Below are positions 1 to 7,980 of a stretch of DNA of 64,000 bases, piece by piece (within the stretch, counting starts at the first letter, position 1; each line of letters opens with the position of its first letter). The notes under the pieces are model-generated. The model was not told the DNA's origin. It ran no database searches and saw only the letters and a program-made list of their open reading frames with translations. A program made the position numbers and the translations under genes. Origin of the DNA: Agarilytica sp045430285 (GTDB lineage Bacteria > Pseudomonadota > Gammaproteobacteria > Pseudomonadales > Cellvibrionaceae); assembly GCA_045430285.1 (NCBI GenBank), contig JAILXV010000001.1, positions 868,001-932,000 on the forward strand. The letters are read 5' to 3'.

Positions 1-93
1 AAAATCCCAACTATCGGCCACAGCGTTTCCCGCAAGCAAGGTACATGACGCAGCAAACAAGGCTTTTTTGATGTTCGTTTTCTTTAGTTGCAT
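1..93 (-). CDS. DUF3570-type exported protein, N-terminal fragment (runs off the left edge)
   Basis: Only the first 31 codons are in the window. They read as a classical signal peptide: basic start (MQLKKTNIKK), hydrophobic stretch, then AGNAVA-DSWDF with a likely cut after AVA. The ATG lies inside the end of the upstream DUF4266 gene (10-base overlap), so the two are probably translationally coupled. DUF3570 proteins, predicted outer-membrane-type beta proteins, usually follow DUF4266 in this cluster, and that association is the main reason for the name. The visible residues alone would only support an exported protein. Confidence 0.6.
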   Translation of the reverse strand, partial: MQLKKTNIKKALFAASCTLLAGNAVADSWDF

Positions 94-305
94 CCGCAGC
101 CACCTCCTGCAAAGCCACGCCCACCACTCGTGCCCTCCTTACTAAAGTAAATATGGTCATCCAACGTGAGATCCGTCGCACCCGCACTTAAAGACATCTC
201 GTCTTTTGCCAGCAAGTCGCGCTCCCAGGGTTGAACACCAAGTGAGCTGCAACCTGCTGACCCTAGCGCAGCAGACGCGGTTATTATTACGAGTAATTTC
301 TTCAT
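84..305 (-). CDS. DUF4266 small lipoprotein with a Cys/Gly-rich C-terminus
   Basis: A 73-residue protein. I chose the start at 305 because a GAGG ribosome site precedes it and a lipoprotein signal follows at once (hydrophobic residues 4-14, then S16-A17-G18-C19). The mature part carries the family features WERDLLAK, a H-x-Y-F-S-K-E stretch and a glycine run ending GGGCGCN, with C70 and C72 as the only mature cysteines besides the lipidated one. It lies 19 bases downstream of a TlpA-like gene and overlaps the DUF3570 start by 10 bases, so the three form one operon. From memory, the family keeps company with ApbE flavin transferases and thioredoxin-like proteins, which suggests an extracytoplasmic redox or metal-linked role. 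The actual function is not known to me. Confidence 0.82.
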   Translation of the reverse strand: MKKLLVIITASAALGSAGCSSLGVQPWERDLLAKDEMSLSAGATDLTLDDHIYFSKEGTSGGRGFAGGGCGCN

Positions 306-324
306 CAATACATCCTCGAAACTA

Positions 325-792
325 TTATTTAAGTAGGGTCTTAATTTCATTTTCATAGGCGATCACTTGATCCTCGAAGAAGCCTTTGTGCGCTAGCAAA
401 ACTGTTCCTTCGGCGTCAAGGATGTAGCTAGACGGCATACCTTTTAACTGAAACTGTTTCGCCTTCGTGCCGGTAGGGTCGTAGTAAATGGGGAACGTGA
501 CGTTGACAGTGGCCAGGAATTTTTCAGCTAAAGCCCGATCTTTATCAACATTGATAGCCAGGATTTTGAAACCCTTGTCACCATACTTCTCGACCATATC
601 GTTCATCCATGGAAAGGACTTGCGGCAGGGATTACACCAAGACGCCCAAAAGTCGACGTATAGGATATCGTCGTCGCTCATTGATGCTGATGACTTGATT
701 TCGCTAAATGCTTCGTGCGACAAAACGCTTTCCGTCCAGCCTTGCATAGCTAGTAGTAATAGAAAAACGGATATACCAAATTTTTTCAACAT
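325..792 (-). CDS. TlpA-like periplasmic thioredoxin-fold protein
   Basis: 155 residues with an N-terminal signal peptide (hydrophobic residues 7-16, basic KK before it) and a thioredoxin fold. The active site is W52-C53-N54-P55-C56, and the conserved cis-proline loop is GMPSSYILDAEG. It should be a membrane-anchored or periplasmic thiol-disulfide oxidoreductase, in the TlpA/ResA group that reduces or oxidises specific partner proteins. It is the first gene of a minus-strand run with DUF4266 and DUF3570. The paired cysteines in the DUF4266 tail are an obvious candidate substrate, but that is inference. No other exported partner is visible in the window because the cluster runs off the left end. 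Confidence 0.88.
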   Translation of the reverse strand: MLKKFGISVFLLLLAMQGWTESVLSHEAFSEIKSSASMSDDDILYVDFWASWCNPCRKSFPWMNDMVEKYGDKGFKILAINVDKDRALAEKFLATVNVTFPIYYDPTGTKAKQFQLKGMPSSYILDAEGTVLLAHKGFFEDQVIAYENEIKTLLK

Positions 793-1190
793 CTGTAATC
801 CTCAACAGTTATGCTCGTACCTGGGCGTTTGGAAATTCTACACGTAGATTTTCTATCTAAGGGGAGTGTGGCATGCGAACCTTAACAAAACCTTACCGTC
901 ACAAAATATCCACTTGTCAACAGCAAAAAAGGGGGCGGTAAGCCTTATTAGCTTAGACAAAACCACTGAGTCGACGAATCAAAACAACACCTACCAACGA
1001 TCGAGTAAGTAATATTTCGTTGAAACTAAACCAAATGGTAAATCAGCGCGTATATAACAAAGATTTTTCAACTCAGCTGAATGTAATTCTCCAAGCATAT
1101 TAAATCTAGCGTCTCAAAAAGTTGAGCAACTATTTAAGTAATTAAATGAGTAACTAAATAAACCCACAGATATAACATGAGGAAACACAC
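793..1190. other. Intergenic stretch between divergent genes, no gene seen
   Basis: About 400 bases between the divergently read TlpA-like gene and the small membrane protein. The right part (about 1100-1180) is AT-rich with several short TAATTAAAT-like stretches that could hold the promoter of the plus-strand unit. No convincing ORF, RNA gene or strong hairpin with a T-run was seen. Confidence 0.5.
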
Positions 1191-1505
1191 ATGAAATCAC
1201 TCATAAAAAGCTGCTGGAATCTCGTTATGGACAATCGTTATAACCCACTCCGTTACATGGATATGGCGTCTCAACATTATTTCATGCATGTACTTGCTTG
1301 GATGTGGAGTATGATATTTTCGATCAGCTTTCTGTCTATATTTCATTTTCAATTCGTTTGGTTGGCGCACGTTCTTGTCATAACAGGGATTTTTATCACG
1401 CTGATCGTCTTTAAACGAGCAGAAAAACAATCACTCCAAAAAATCACGATACCAGAACTGAGCCATGCTTCTGTTTGTGTATGGCAACTCGATCGAGAAG
1501 CCTAA
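1191..1505 (+). CDS. Small two-helix membrane protein of unknown function
   Basis: 104 residues preceded by a good ribosome site (TGAGGAAA, 7 bases from the ATG). Two hydrophobic segments, roughly residues 33-52 and 56-74, are flanked by basic residues, so it is a small inner-membrane protein. A cytoplasmic-looking C-terminal tail follows. I do not recognise a family. It ends 18 bases before the photolyase start, which suggests co-transcription, but nothing in it points to DNA repair or chromophore supply. Confidence 0.7.
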   Translation: MKSLIKSCWNLVMDNRYNPLRYMDMASQHYFMHVLAWMWSMIFSISFLSIFHFQFVWLAHVLVITGIFITLIVFKRAEKQSLQKITIPELSHASVCVWQLDREA

Positions 1506-1523
1506 CTGCCAAGGGTTTTTAAA

Positions 1524-2978
1524 ATGACTGACACAATCGCGATCCATTGGTTTCGGCAGGACTTACGCTTATCAGATAACCCTGCTCTAATTGCAGCTGC
1601 CAAAACCGGCAAGGTGCTGCCTATATTTATTCTCGATGATGAAAATTCAAGCGATTACAAAATAGGGGCTGCAAGTCGATGGTGGCTATTCCAGTCTCTG
1701 AATGCTTTAAACAAGAGCCTTAGTGGTCAACTGCGTGTTTATCGGGGAGACGCTCGGAAAATATTGAGTAGGCTTTCCTCGCGCCACTCAAACTGTGCTG
1801 TTTTTTGGAACCGTTGCTACGAGCCCTGGCGTATCACCAGAGACAAGCAGATAAAAGAGGATCTGACTCAGCTTGGCGTTAATGTCCGGAGCTTCAACGG
1901 TTCACTTCTTTGGGAGCCTTGGCAAATCCTCAAAAAGGATGGCACGCCCTATAAAGTCTTTACGCCCTTTTATCGGCGAGGATGCCTAATCGGAGAACAG
2001 CCGAGAGCCCCACTCCCGCAACCAAAAATCGATTTTGCAGAAGGCGATTTTGGAGCGCTCACCATTGATGATCTGGACTTGCTTCCCACTATCCCATGGG
2101 ATCGCAAGCTTATATCCCACTGGAAGATTGGCGAAAGACCTGCACAGCTCAGACTGGAACAATTTATTAATGAGGGGCTTGCAAACTATAAAGAAGGACG
2201 AAATTATCCTGCGAAAGACAATGTTTCTCGCTTATCCGCTCACATTCACTGGGGAGAAATTTCCCCCAACCAAATTTGGTACGACGTGCAAGGCGCAGGT
2301 AACGGGCAAAATGAAGACTGTTTGATGAGCGAATTAGGGTGGCGCGAATTTTCTTACGCTTTGCTTTATCATTTTCCAGAGTTACCAAACCAAAATATGC
2401 AGAAAAAATTCGACACATTTCCCTGGCGTGACAACGCAAAGAATTTAGCGGCCTGGCAACAGGGAAATACAGGATACCCTATTGTTGACGCGGGCATGCG
2501 CGAACTTTGGCAGACCGGCTATATGCACAACCGTGTGCGCATGATTGTGGGTTCTTTTCTTGTAAAAAACTTATTGCTTCACTGGCACCATGGTAAGCAA
2601 TGGTTCTGGGACTGTCTTGTAGATGCCGATCTCGCTAGCAACAGCGCAAGCTGGCAGTGGATAGCGGGGTGTGGCGCCGATGCCGCCCCCTATTTCCGGG
2701 TATTTAATCCTGTAACACAGGGTGAAAAATTTGATCCATCCGGTGCATACACGCGTCATTTTGTTCCGGAATTAAGCTCACTACCAGACAAGTATCTATA
2801 TAAACCATGGGAAGCACCTGAAGCAATATTGGACGCTGCTGGCGTTGAACTTGGGGTGACTTATCCAAAGCCGATTGTTGATATCAAAGTCTCTCGGGAA
2901 AGAGCACTGGGTGCCTTTCACTCTATAAAAGCAACTTCCTCCATGAAACAAGCCGCTAGTGGCAGTGAGATAAAATGA
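1524..2978 (+). CDS. phrB: Deoxyribodipyrimidine photolyase (cryptochrome/photolyase family)
   Basis: 484 residues, the normal length for a class I CPD photolyase. The N-terminal alpha/beta domain begins with the typical HWFRQDLRLSDNP (residues 8-20). The C-terminal FAD-binding domain has GWREFSYALLYHFP (272-285), GYPIVDAGMREL (317-328) and the tryptophan-rich stretch around 359-379 ending in WQWIAG, followed by PYFRVFNP. These residues hold FAD and supply the electron-transfer tryptophans. The enzyme uses blue light to split cyclobutane pyrimidine dimers in the cytoplasm. It appears to be second in a two-gene unit with the small membrane protein. No sign of damage. The sequence does not settle which antenna pigment is bound. 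Confidence 0.95.
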   Translation: MTDTIAIHWFRQDLRLSDNPALIAAAKTGKVLPIFILDDENSSDYKIGAASRWWLFQSLNALNKSLSGQLRVYRGDARKILSRLSSRHSNCAVFWNRCYEPWRITRDKQIKEDLTQLGVNVRSFNGSLLWEPWQILKKDGTPYKVFTPFYRRGCLIGEQPRAPLPQPKIDFAEGDFGALTIDDLDLLPTIPWDRKLISHWKIGERPAQLRLEQFINEGLANYKEGRNYPAKDNVSRLSAHIHWGEISPNQIWYDVQGAGNGQNEDCLMSELGWREFSYALLYHFPELPNQNMQKKFDTFPWRDNAKNLAAWQQGNTGYPIVDAGMRELWQTGYMHNRVRMIVGSFLVKNLLLHWHHGKQWFWDCLVDADLASNSASWQWIAGCGADAAPYFRVFNPVTQGEKFDPSGAYTRHFVPELSSLPDKYLYKPWEAPEAILDAAGVELGVTYPKPIVDIKVSRERALGAFHSIKATSSMKQAASGSEIK

Positions 2979-3053
2979 TCGTGAAACAAAAGTACGAAGG
3001 TCGTACCGTCATAAATAGAATCTTTAAGCACATTTTTTATTCGTACACTTACA

Positions 3054-3236
3054 TCATTTATCGTGTACCTCATTCTCTAGGCGCTCAATCTCCTTCAGTA
3101 TAAGATCAGCTTTTTCACTGAGCTCTGAATAGAGCCGAATATCCCCCAATCGCTGAGCGGCCATAGCTTCCTGTAGCAGGGCATTGTATCGTTTATTAAG
3201 TTTTTGTGTGGTAGAAGTGCCGAACAGGCCGAACAT
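3054..3236 (-). CDS. DUF6435 (Lacal_2735-type) small protein
   Basis: A 60-residue protein beginning MFGLFG. Longer upstream readings exist but lack family similarity, while a GAGAG ribosome-like site sits just before this ATG. It is a charged helical peptide (AMAAQRLGDIRLYSELSEKA followed by DLILKEIERLE), which matches my memory of the short family with pattern MFGLF-x-K...LYSEL-x-x-KA. Function is unknown. It stands alone between the convergent photolyase gene and the TPR gene. Confidence 0.72.
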   Translation of the reverse strand: MFGLFGTSTTQKLNKRYNALLQEAMAAQRLGDIRLYSELSEKADLILKEIERLENEVHDK

Positions 3237-3390
3237 ATAAATACTCTCGAACATTGAAGTGGAGGCGCATTGGCGCCATAAATTACTAGCGTTATTTATA
3301 CGTGAGGATAAGTTTTTCAGATCTTCGACACTTTTTCGCCGTCCCTGCCCTGGCAAGAACAAATGAACAGCAAATTTATTTCCATATGCT

Positions 3391-4269
3391 TTATACCGTA
3401 GAAGGCTGCTTGATGAGCGCTAAAAAATCTGTATTACTTTTGATACTTTCAAATGCAGGGTCCGATTTTGCTTCAACCGCATAGGACGATTTAGCATCTA
3501 TAGCTCGATTGAGATATTCAATTGCCTGGTCTTGAAAACCCATCAATGATTGAGCACAGGCCATCTGATATTGCGCAAAACTGTAGTTCGGATCAATCGC
3601 TAATGCCTGACCGCAAAGGTTAACGGCCCATTGCGGCTCATCTAGTTCTAACACTGCATCAGCCTTATAGGTTAAGGCCTCTGCATCTAGCGGGCGAAGT
3701 TTGAGTATCTCATCAATAACGCTAATTTTATTTGCGGGGGATGAATCCTGTTGCGCTCTAAGCCAAAGGGACTGTATTTCCTGAGTCAGCTCTATCTCTT
3801 CCCTATTCTCTTCAATATGCTGCGTTTTTTGCTGTAATTGTTTTTCAATTACGGCAAGTCGCTTTTCATATTCCATGACTAAGTTAGATATTTCTTCATC
3901 CGCTAAGGAGTGAACCCGCTCTTTAATATCTCGAATCGAGGTCCAACCCACCAAAACCAATACCGAAGTCGCCGCGGCAATTAAATAAAAGAAGTAGGTA
4001 ACGGTGTCCGTCGCATAGGCGACTGCACGATCAACAGACTGGTGTTCACGATCTACAATTTGTTGGATTAGCTCGTTCTTCGTTATTGCCTGCTCAGCAC
4101 GAAGTTGTTTAAGCTCATCCAATACATAGCGTTCAATAAACGGTGAGTAAAGCGGCTTGTTCAACGTTTCTATTTGCTCGCTAATTTTTTCCTCATTTAC
4201 CTCTTGCGCAATTAACGTCGCAGGTAACATAAGCAGTAAAAATACACCATTTTTTATTGTGCTAAACAT
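3391..4269 (-). CDS. TPR-containing inner-membrane protein
   Basis: 292 residues. A signal-like N-terminus (cut near LIAQ-EV) is followed by a helical region, one transmembrane segment at about 92-110 (YFFYLIAAATSVLVLVG), a coiled coil (about 120-165) and tetratricopeptide-type repeats from about 185 to 270 (LRPLDAEALTYKAD, LAIDPNYSFAQYQMAC). It should expose the TPRs on one face of the membrane as a protein-binding platform. Its ATG has an excellent GGGAGG site lying inside the 3' end of the aspartokinase gene, and the two overlap by 16 bases, so expression is coupled. What it binds is unknown. The coupling may only be for co-expression. Confidence 0.75.
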   Translation of the reverse strand: MFSTIKNGVFLLLMLPATLIAQEVNEEKISEQIETLNKPLYSPFIERYVLDELKQLRAEQAITKNELIQQIVDREHQSVDRAVAYATDTVTYFFYLIAAATSVLVLVGWTSIRDIKERVHSLADEEISNLVMEYEKRLAVIEKQLQQKTQHIEENREEIELTQEIQSLWLRAQQDSSPANKISVIDEILKLRPLDAEALTYKADAVLELDEPQWAVNLCGQALAIDPNYSFAQYQMACAQSLMGFQDQAIEYLNRAIDAKSSYAVEAKSDPAFESIKSNTDFLALIKQPSTV

Positions 4270-5684
4270 ATTGCCCTCCCGTGGTCATGGACTTCAACCA
4301 ATGCTGAGTGCAAACTTTTAACGGTTACATCATAATCCGATTCGTTGACAACAAACTGCATATCCACCTGGCGCATTGACTGATGTACCGCCAATACACT
4401 TATATTACTATCAGCAACCGCTTTCACCGTTCTTGCCAAAATCCCTGGTATTTGCATATCACTTCCAATTGCAGAAACAATTGCGACTTTTCGCTGGTTT
4501 AGTTCTGCATCGGGATAACACTCTTCGATAGCAGCCTGTATACGCTTTACCGTCTTTAAATTTGTCGATAAAAAGTGCGTTAAGGTATTCGCGTTGATGT
4601 CTTTGGAAACAATATGCGCTTTGAACCGCTTAATGATCGCAAGAACCTCTCGGTCATAGTCGTGAATGCTGCCAGCCATATCCTGATCAAATAGTTCTAC
4701 GGCGTATATGCCTTTACAGCCGGCGATAATCTCCACGCGCGGGGTCTCGCTCACGTAGTCGCCGGTTATTAGTGTACCTGTATGCTCCGGCTCAAACGTA
4801 TTTTTAACGCGAAGAGGTATATTATTTTGTCTTAACCCTTTGGCGGCTTTAGGGTGAATGGCTTCCATACCTAAATTCGCTAACTGATCTGCGACATCAT
4901 AATTGGTTCTCCCTATGGGAACCGCATTGTCTTCACCAACAAGTCTTGGATCTGCACTGCTTAAGTGAAACTCTTTATGAATAATGGCCTCTTTCGCCTT
5001 GGTAATAACCGCCAAGCGGCTGAAGGTCATTTCACTATAACCACGATTAAAGGACGTCATTAGCCCTTCATTACTGTGGGCGTAACCGGTTACGATAGGT
5101 AAATGCCGATCGAGATCAATACTGGCGAAAGCCGTTCGAATACGCTCGTCGAGGGGGATATGTTTATCCGTTCGCCATCCCGTAAGATCTACAAAACATG
5201 CATTAACACCATCCCGTTGTAATAACGTTGCCGTGTTCCAGGCACTGTGCGCTTCGCCAATACTGGCAAGCATTTCCCTCACGGTAGCGAGATGAGACTC
5301 AAGCGCAAAATGGCCATGCTGACAAAGACTTTGCAAATCCACTAAACACTGTTTGGCATCCTCCAGCCTTTCACTTAGAAACTGATTGGCTTGCTGTAAC
5401 AAATCGCCCTCACCAAATAAATCTTGGTTAATCTGACGTAATTCAACGTCTAAGTCATCAAACTTCGCATCCCAACTCTCATCTTCAATACCGCTGGCAA
5501 ATAAACCAAAGACACCAGGTTGGCCGCTTTTTTTATATTCCAACAGTTTGTCTGTAATTCCTCCGTAAGCAGAGACCACAAACACACGCTGATAAAGGTT
5601 TGTTTCGTCACTTTTAATAATATTGTCTCGCACCGATACGTAATCACTCATCGATGTTCCGCCAATTTTTTCAATGGTATGCAT
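4254..5684 (-). CDS. ask: Aspartate kinase, ectoine-associated subclass
   Basis: 476 residues starting MHTIEKIGGTSM. Upstream in-frame codons were not used because this is the family start. KIGGTS is the nucleotide-binding KFGGTS variant of aspartokinases. The kinase domain runs to about residue 310. It is interrupted by an extra helical region at about 60-150 as in the ectoine-linked enzymes. Two ACT-type regulatory domains occupy the last 150 residues (motifs VAIVSAIGSDMQIPGI and NISVLAVHQSM). It phosphorylates aspartate, the first step toward lysine, threonine, methionine and ectoine. In this subclass the gene usually sits with ectABC. No ect gene is in the window, and its partner here is a TPR membrane protein. 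Confidence 0.9.
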   Translation of the reverse strand: MHTIEKIGGTSMSDYVSVRDNIIKSDETNLYQRVFVVSAYGGITDKLLEYKKSGQPGVFGLFASGIEDESWDAKFDDLDVELRQINQDLFGEGDLLQQANQFLSERLEDAKQCLVDLQSLCQHGHFALESHLATVREMLASIGEAHSAWNTATLLQRDGVNACFVDLTGWRTDKHIPLDERIRTAFASIDLDRHLPIVTGYAHSNEGLMTSFNRGYSEMTFSRLAVITKAKEAIIHKEFHLSSADPRLVGEDNAVPIGRTNYDVADQLANLGMEAIHPKAAKGLRQNNIPLRVKNTFEPEHTGTLITGDYVSETPRVEIIAGCKGIYAVELFDQDMAGSIHDYDREVLAIIKRFKAHIVSKDINANTLTHFLSTNLKTVKRIQAAIEECYPDAELNQRKVAIVSAIGSDMQIPGILARTVKAVADSNISVLAVHQSMRQVDMQFVVNESDYDVTVKSLHSALVEVHDHGRAICLAQ

Positions 5685-5914
5685 AAATACGTTTTTAACC
5701 TTGATGTAAACTATGGACACTGACGCAGCCGATACACAGGATGACAATCGCCGAGACGACATACATTTTGTATCAGACAAAAAACTTCAAAACACAGCAA
5801 ATATTCATTAGTGCTCGATATAATTTCAACTATATTAAGGTGTTATTAAAGAGAGGAATTAGGCTCATTTTACAACAATATGAGGGAAATTAATGGGAAA
5901 GCACCAAAAATATT

Positions 5915-5944
5915 GTTTAGTGTACTAAGCATAATACACTAAAC
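5915..5944. repeat. Perfect 10-base inverted repeat, possible operator
   Basis: GTTTAGTGTA (5915-5924) is the exact reverse complement of TACACTAAAC (5935-5944), with a 10-base AT-rich spacer. There is no T-run after it, so it looks more like a two-half-site operator or a transcript hairpin than a terminator. It lies in the 430-base gap (5685-6114) upstream of both the aspartokinase (minus) and the ars operon (plus), 230 bases from the aspartokinase start. Apart from this repeat and the ars promoter, I see nothing in the gap. Confidence 0.6.
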
Positions 5945-6062
5945 ACCATTTCGACTCCAGCTAGCCTGCAAACAGCCTTAAAGAGATTCGCTGACCAGTG
6001 ACTTAGTTTTTAGCACAGTCAGAGCCCTATTGCGTGAAGCCATTTGGACCTTGACTTACACC

Positions 6063-6095
6063 TTGACACATATCAATATACGGATATCCATATAT
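6063..6095 (+). promoter_or_regulatory. Promoter and palindromic operator of the ars operon
   Basis: A consensus -35 box TTGACA lies at 6063-6068. Overlapping the spacer and -10 region is a 20-base palindrome at 6076-6095 centred on GGATATCC with only one mismatched pair. That is the expected place for an ArsR dimer to block RNA polymerase. A -10 candidate (TATCCA, 6085-6090) falls inside the palindrome at 16-base spacing. The first gene, arsR, starts 19 bases after the palindrome. Repression by ArsR and release by arsenite is inferred from family knowledge. Confidence 0.65.
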
Positions 6096-6114
6096 CATTA
6101 TATCTATTGCACCC

Positions 6115-6450
6115 ATGATAGAACCTGTTCAATTGTTTAAATGCCTTTCTGACGACACACGATTGTACGCGACGATGCTGATCTTTTTAGAAGGTGAGCT
6201 TTGCGTATGCGAATTAGTGGAAGCGCTTGGTGGCAGCCAACCTAAGATCTCTCGACACCTCGCCCAGCTTCGTAATTGCGGCATTCTGGATGACGCTCGT
6301 CGTGGCCAATGGGTATTTTACTCCATCGAAAAAAGCTTACCTGAATGGGCTAAAGAAATACTGAATGCCACCGCTAAATCCAACAAAAAATCATTGCAGG
6401 CCCTCCAAAATAACCTAAAGGCAATGAAGAGCCGCCCTCAATGCTGTTAA
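6115..6450 (+). CDS. arsR: ArsR-family arsenic-responsive repressor
   Basis: 111 residues with a winged-helix fold. The metal-binding helix has ELCVCEL (C30 and C32), and the recognition helix is SQPKISRHLAQLR (41-53). In the classical E. coli-type repressor a third cysteine follows at the CVCDLC position. Here it is replaced by valine, so the arsenite site is either two-coordinate or uses another ligand. The C-terminal Cys-Cys pair (110-111) is a candidate. It is the first gene of arsR-arsC-acr3-arsH and should repress the palindromic operator just upstream until arsenite binds. Identity is firm from family and context. Confidence 0.93.
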   Translation: MIEPVQLFKCLSDDTRLYATMLIFLEGELCVCELVEALGGSQPKISRHLAQLRNCGILDDARRGQWVFYSIEKSLPEWAKEILNATAKSNKKSLQALQNNLKAMKSRPQCC

Positions 6451-6475
6451 TGATCGATACAGAGATTAAACGCCA

Positions 6476-6949
6476 ATGAAAATTTTATATATTTGTACGC
6501 ATAATCGTTGCCGCAGCATTCTGAGCGAAGCGATTACCAATCATTTAGCCAACGGTCGATTTCAGGCATTTAGCGCTGGCAGCCAACCCGCAGGCCAAGT
6601 ACATCCCCTTTCACTGAAGTATCTTGATGAGAAAGGTATATCCACAGAGAGTTTAACCAGTCAGTCGTGGGACGATTTTGAAGCTGAGCGTCCTGATATT
6701 GTCGTAACCGTATGCGACAGCGCCGCGAGTGAAGCATGCCCTGTTTGGTTTGGTGATACTACAAAAGTACATTGGGGCTTGCCCGACCCATCAAAACTTA
6801 AAGGGAGTGAAACCGAAATAAGGGATGCGTTCTTTGCAGTAATGGCAACAATTGAGCAACGTATTCAAAAGCTGCTTGGATGTGGACTTGAAAAGTTATC
6901 AAAAAATGAGCGACAACAGGTATTAAATAGCTTGATTGGGGAGTCATGA
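6476..6949 (+). CDS. arsC: Arsenate reductase, low-molecular-weight phosphatase type
   Basis: 157 residues. The phosphatase-like loop is C7-T-H-N-R-C12-R-S near the N-terminus, and a second redox cysteine pair is C80 and C88 (VVTVCDSAASEACP). The general-acid aspartate is in GLPDPSK. This is the thioredoxin-coupled class, which reduces arsenate to arsenite through a cysteine cascade, rather than the glutaredoxin class. It lies 25 bases after arsR and two bases before the chosen acr3 start. The C-terminal 20-residue extension after the core domain is unremarkable. Confidence 0.93.
   Translation: MKILYICTHNRCRSILSEAITNHLANGRFQAFSAGSQPAGQVHPLSLKYLDEKGISTESLTSQSWDDFEAERPDIVVTVCDSAASEACPVWFGDTTKVHWGLPDPSKLKGSETEIRDAFFAVMATIEQRIQKLLGCGLEKLSKNERQQVLNSLIGES
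6938..6943 (+). promoter_or_regulatory. Ribosome site that decides the acr3 start
   Basis: GGGGAG at 6938-6943 is only 2 bases from an ATG at 6946 but 8 bases from the ATG at 6952, so the second ATG is preferred. The site lies inside the end of arsC. Confidence 0.6.
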
Positions 6950-6951
6950 TC

Positions 6952-7974
6952 ATGGGTTTATTTGAACGTTTTCTGACTATGTGGGTGGGCTTGTGCATTC
7001 TTTGTGGTGTGCTGTTCGGAAATTTGATGCCCGATTTATTCCACTGGTTTGCGCAGTTGGAAGTTGCACACGTAAATATCCCCGTGGCGGTTTTTATTTG
7101 GGTGATGATTTACCCAATGATGATTCAAGTAGATTTTTCATCAATAAAAGATATTAGTAAAAAACCAAAGGGCTTGCTCCTCACATTAATTATTAACTGG
7201 TTAATCAAACCCTTTAGCATGGCATTCATTGGTTGGCTGTTCTTTCGCGTATTATTTGTTGATTTAGTAGATCCCCAAACCGCGAGTGAATATATCGCTG
7301 GCATGATCCTATTGGGTGTAGCACCGTGTACAGCGATGGTGTTTGTTTGGAGTCACTTAGTAAAAGGTGATGCGAATTACACGCTAGTTCAGGTGTCCGT
7401 TAATGATGTGATCATGATTTTTGCTTTTGCGCCTATCACGGCATTTTTACTAGGCGTGAGCGACGTTATCGTACCGTGGGATACCTTATTGCTATCTGTC
7501 GTATTATATGTGCTTATCCCCCTAATTGCGGGCGTGCTAACACGTAAGGCACTGGATTCAAAGACTGATCACTCAAAACTCGATCGCTTTTCAAAAACAT
7601 TGAAACCTATCTCGGTAGCAGGGTTATTGGCGACAGTCGTGCTGTTATTCGGATTTCAAGCAGAGACAATTTTGGCCAAGCCATTGGCCATCGTACTAAT
7701 TGCCATTCCGTTACTCATTCAAACCTACGGAATTTTTATGATTGCTTACGGAGCCGCCAAAGCGATAAAGCTCCCTCATAATATTGCGGCACCGGCCTGT
7801 ATGATCGGGACATCTAACTTCTTTGAATTGGCTGTCGCTGTAGCGATTTCATTATTTGGACTTCAGTCTGGCGCGGCGTTGGCCACCGTAGTTGGTGTTT
7901 TAGTAGAGGTCCCCGTCATGCTAACACTCGTAGCCTTTGCTAATAAAACTCGTCATTGGTTTGATAAGGCGTAA
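6952..7974 (+). CDS. acr3: ACR3-family arsenite efflux permease
   Basis: 340 residues with about ten hydrophobic segments, typical for ACR3/BART-superfamily permeases. Diagnostic stretches are the conserved cysteine in LLGVAPCTAMVFVWSHL and the later AAPACMIGTSNFFELAVA. It exports arsenite from the cytoplasm, driven by the proton gradient. It sits between the reductase that makes arsenite and arsH. No ArsA ATPase gene is present, so it should act as a secondary carrier. The start at 6952 was chosen by ribosome-site spacing. An ATG at 6946 would add two residues. Confidence 0.94.
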   Translation: MGLFERFLTMWVGLCILCGVLFGNLMPDLFHWFAQLEVAHVNIPVAVFIWVMIYPMMIQVDFSSIKDISKKPKGLLLTLIINWLIKPFSMAFIGWLFFRVLFVDLVDPQTASEYIAGMILLGVAPCTAMVFVWSHLVKGDANYTLVQVSVNDVIMIFAFAPITAFLLGVSDVIVPWDTLLLSVVLYVLIPLIAGVLTRKALDSKTDHSKLDRFSKTLKPISVAGLLATVVLLFGFQAETILAKPLAIVLIAIPLLIQTYGIFMIAYGAAKAIKLPHNIAAPACMIGTSNFFELAVAVAISLFGLQSGAALATVVGVLVEVPVMLTLVAFANKTRHWFDKA

Positions 7975-7980
7975 AGCACA

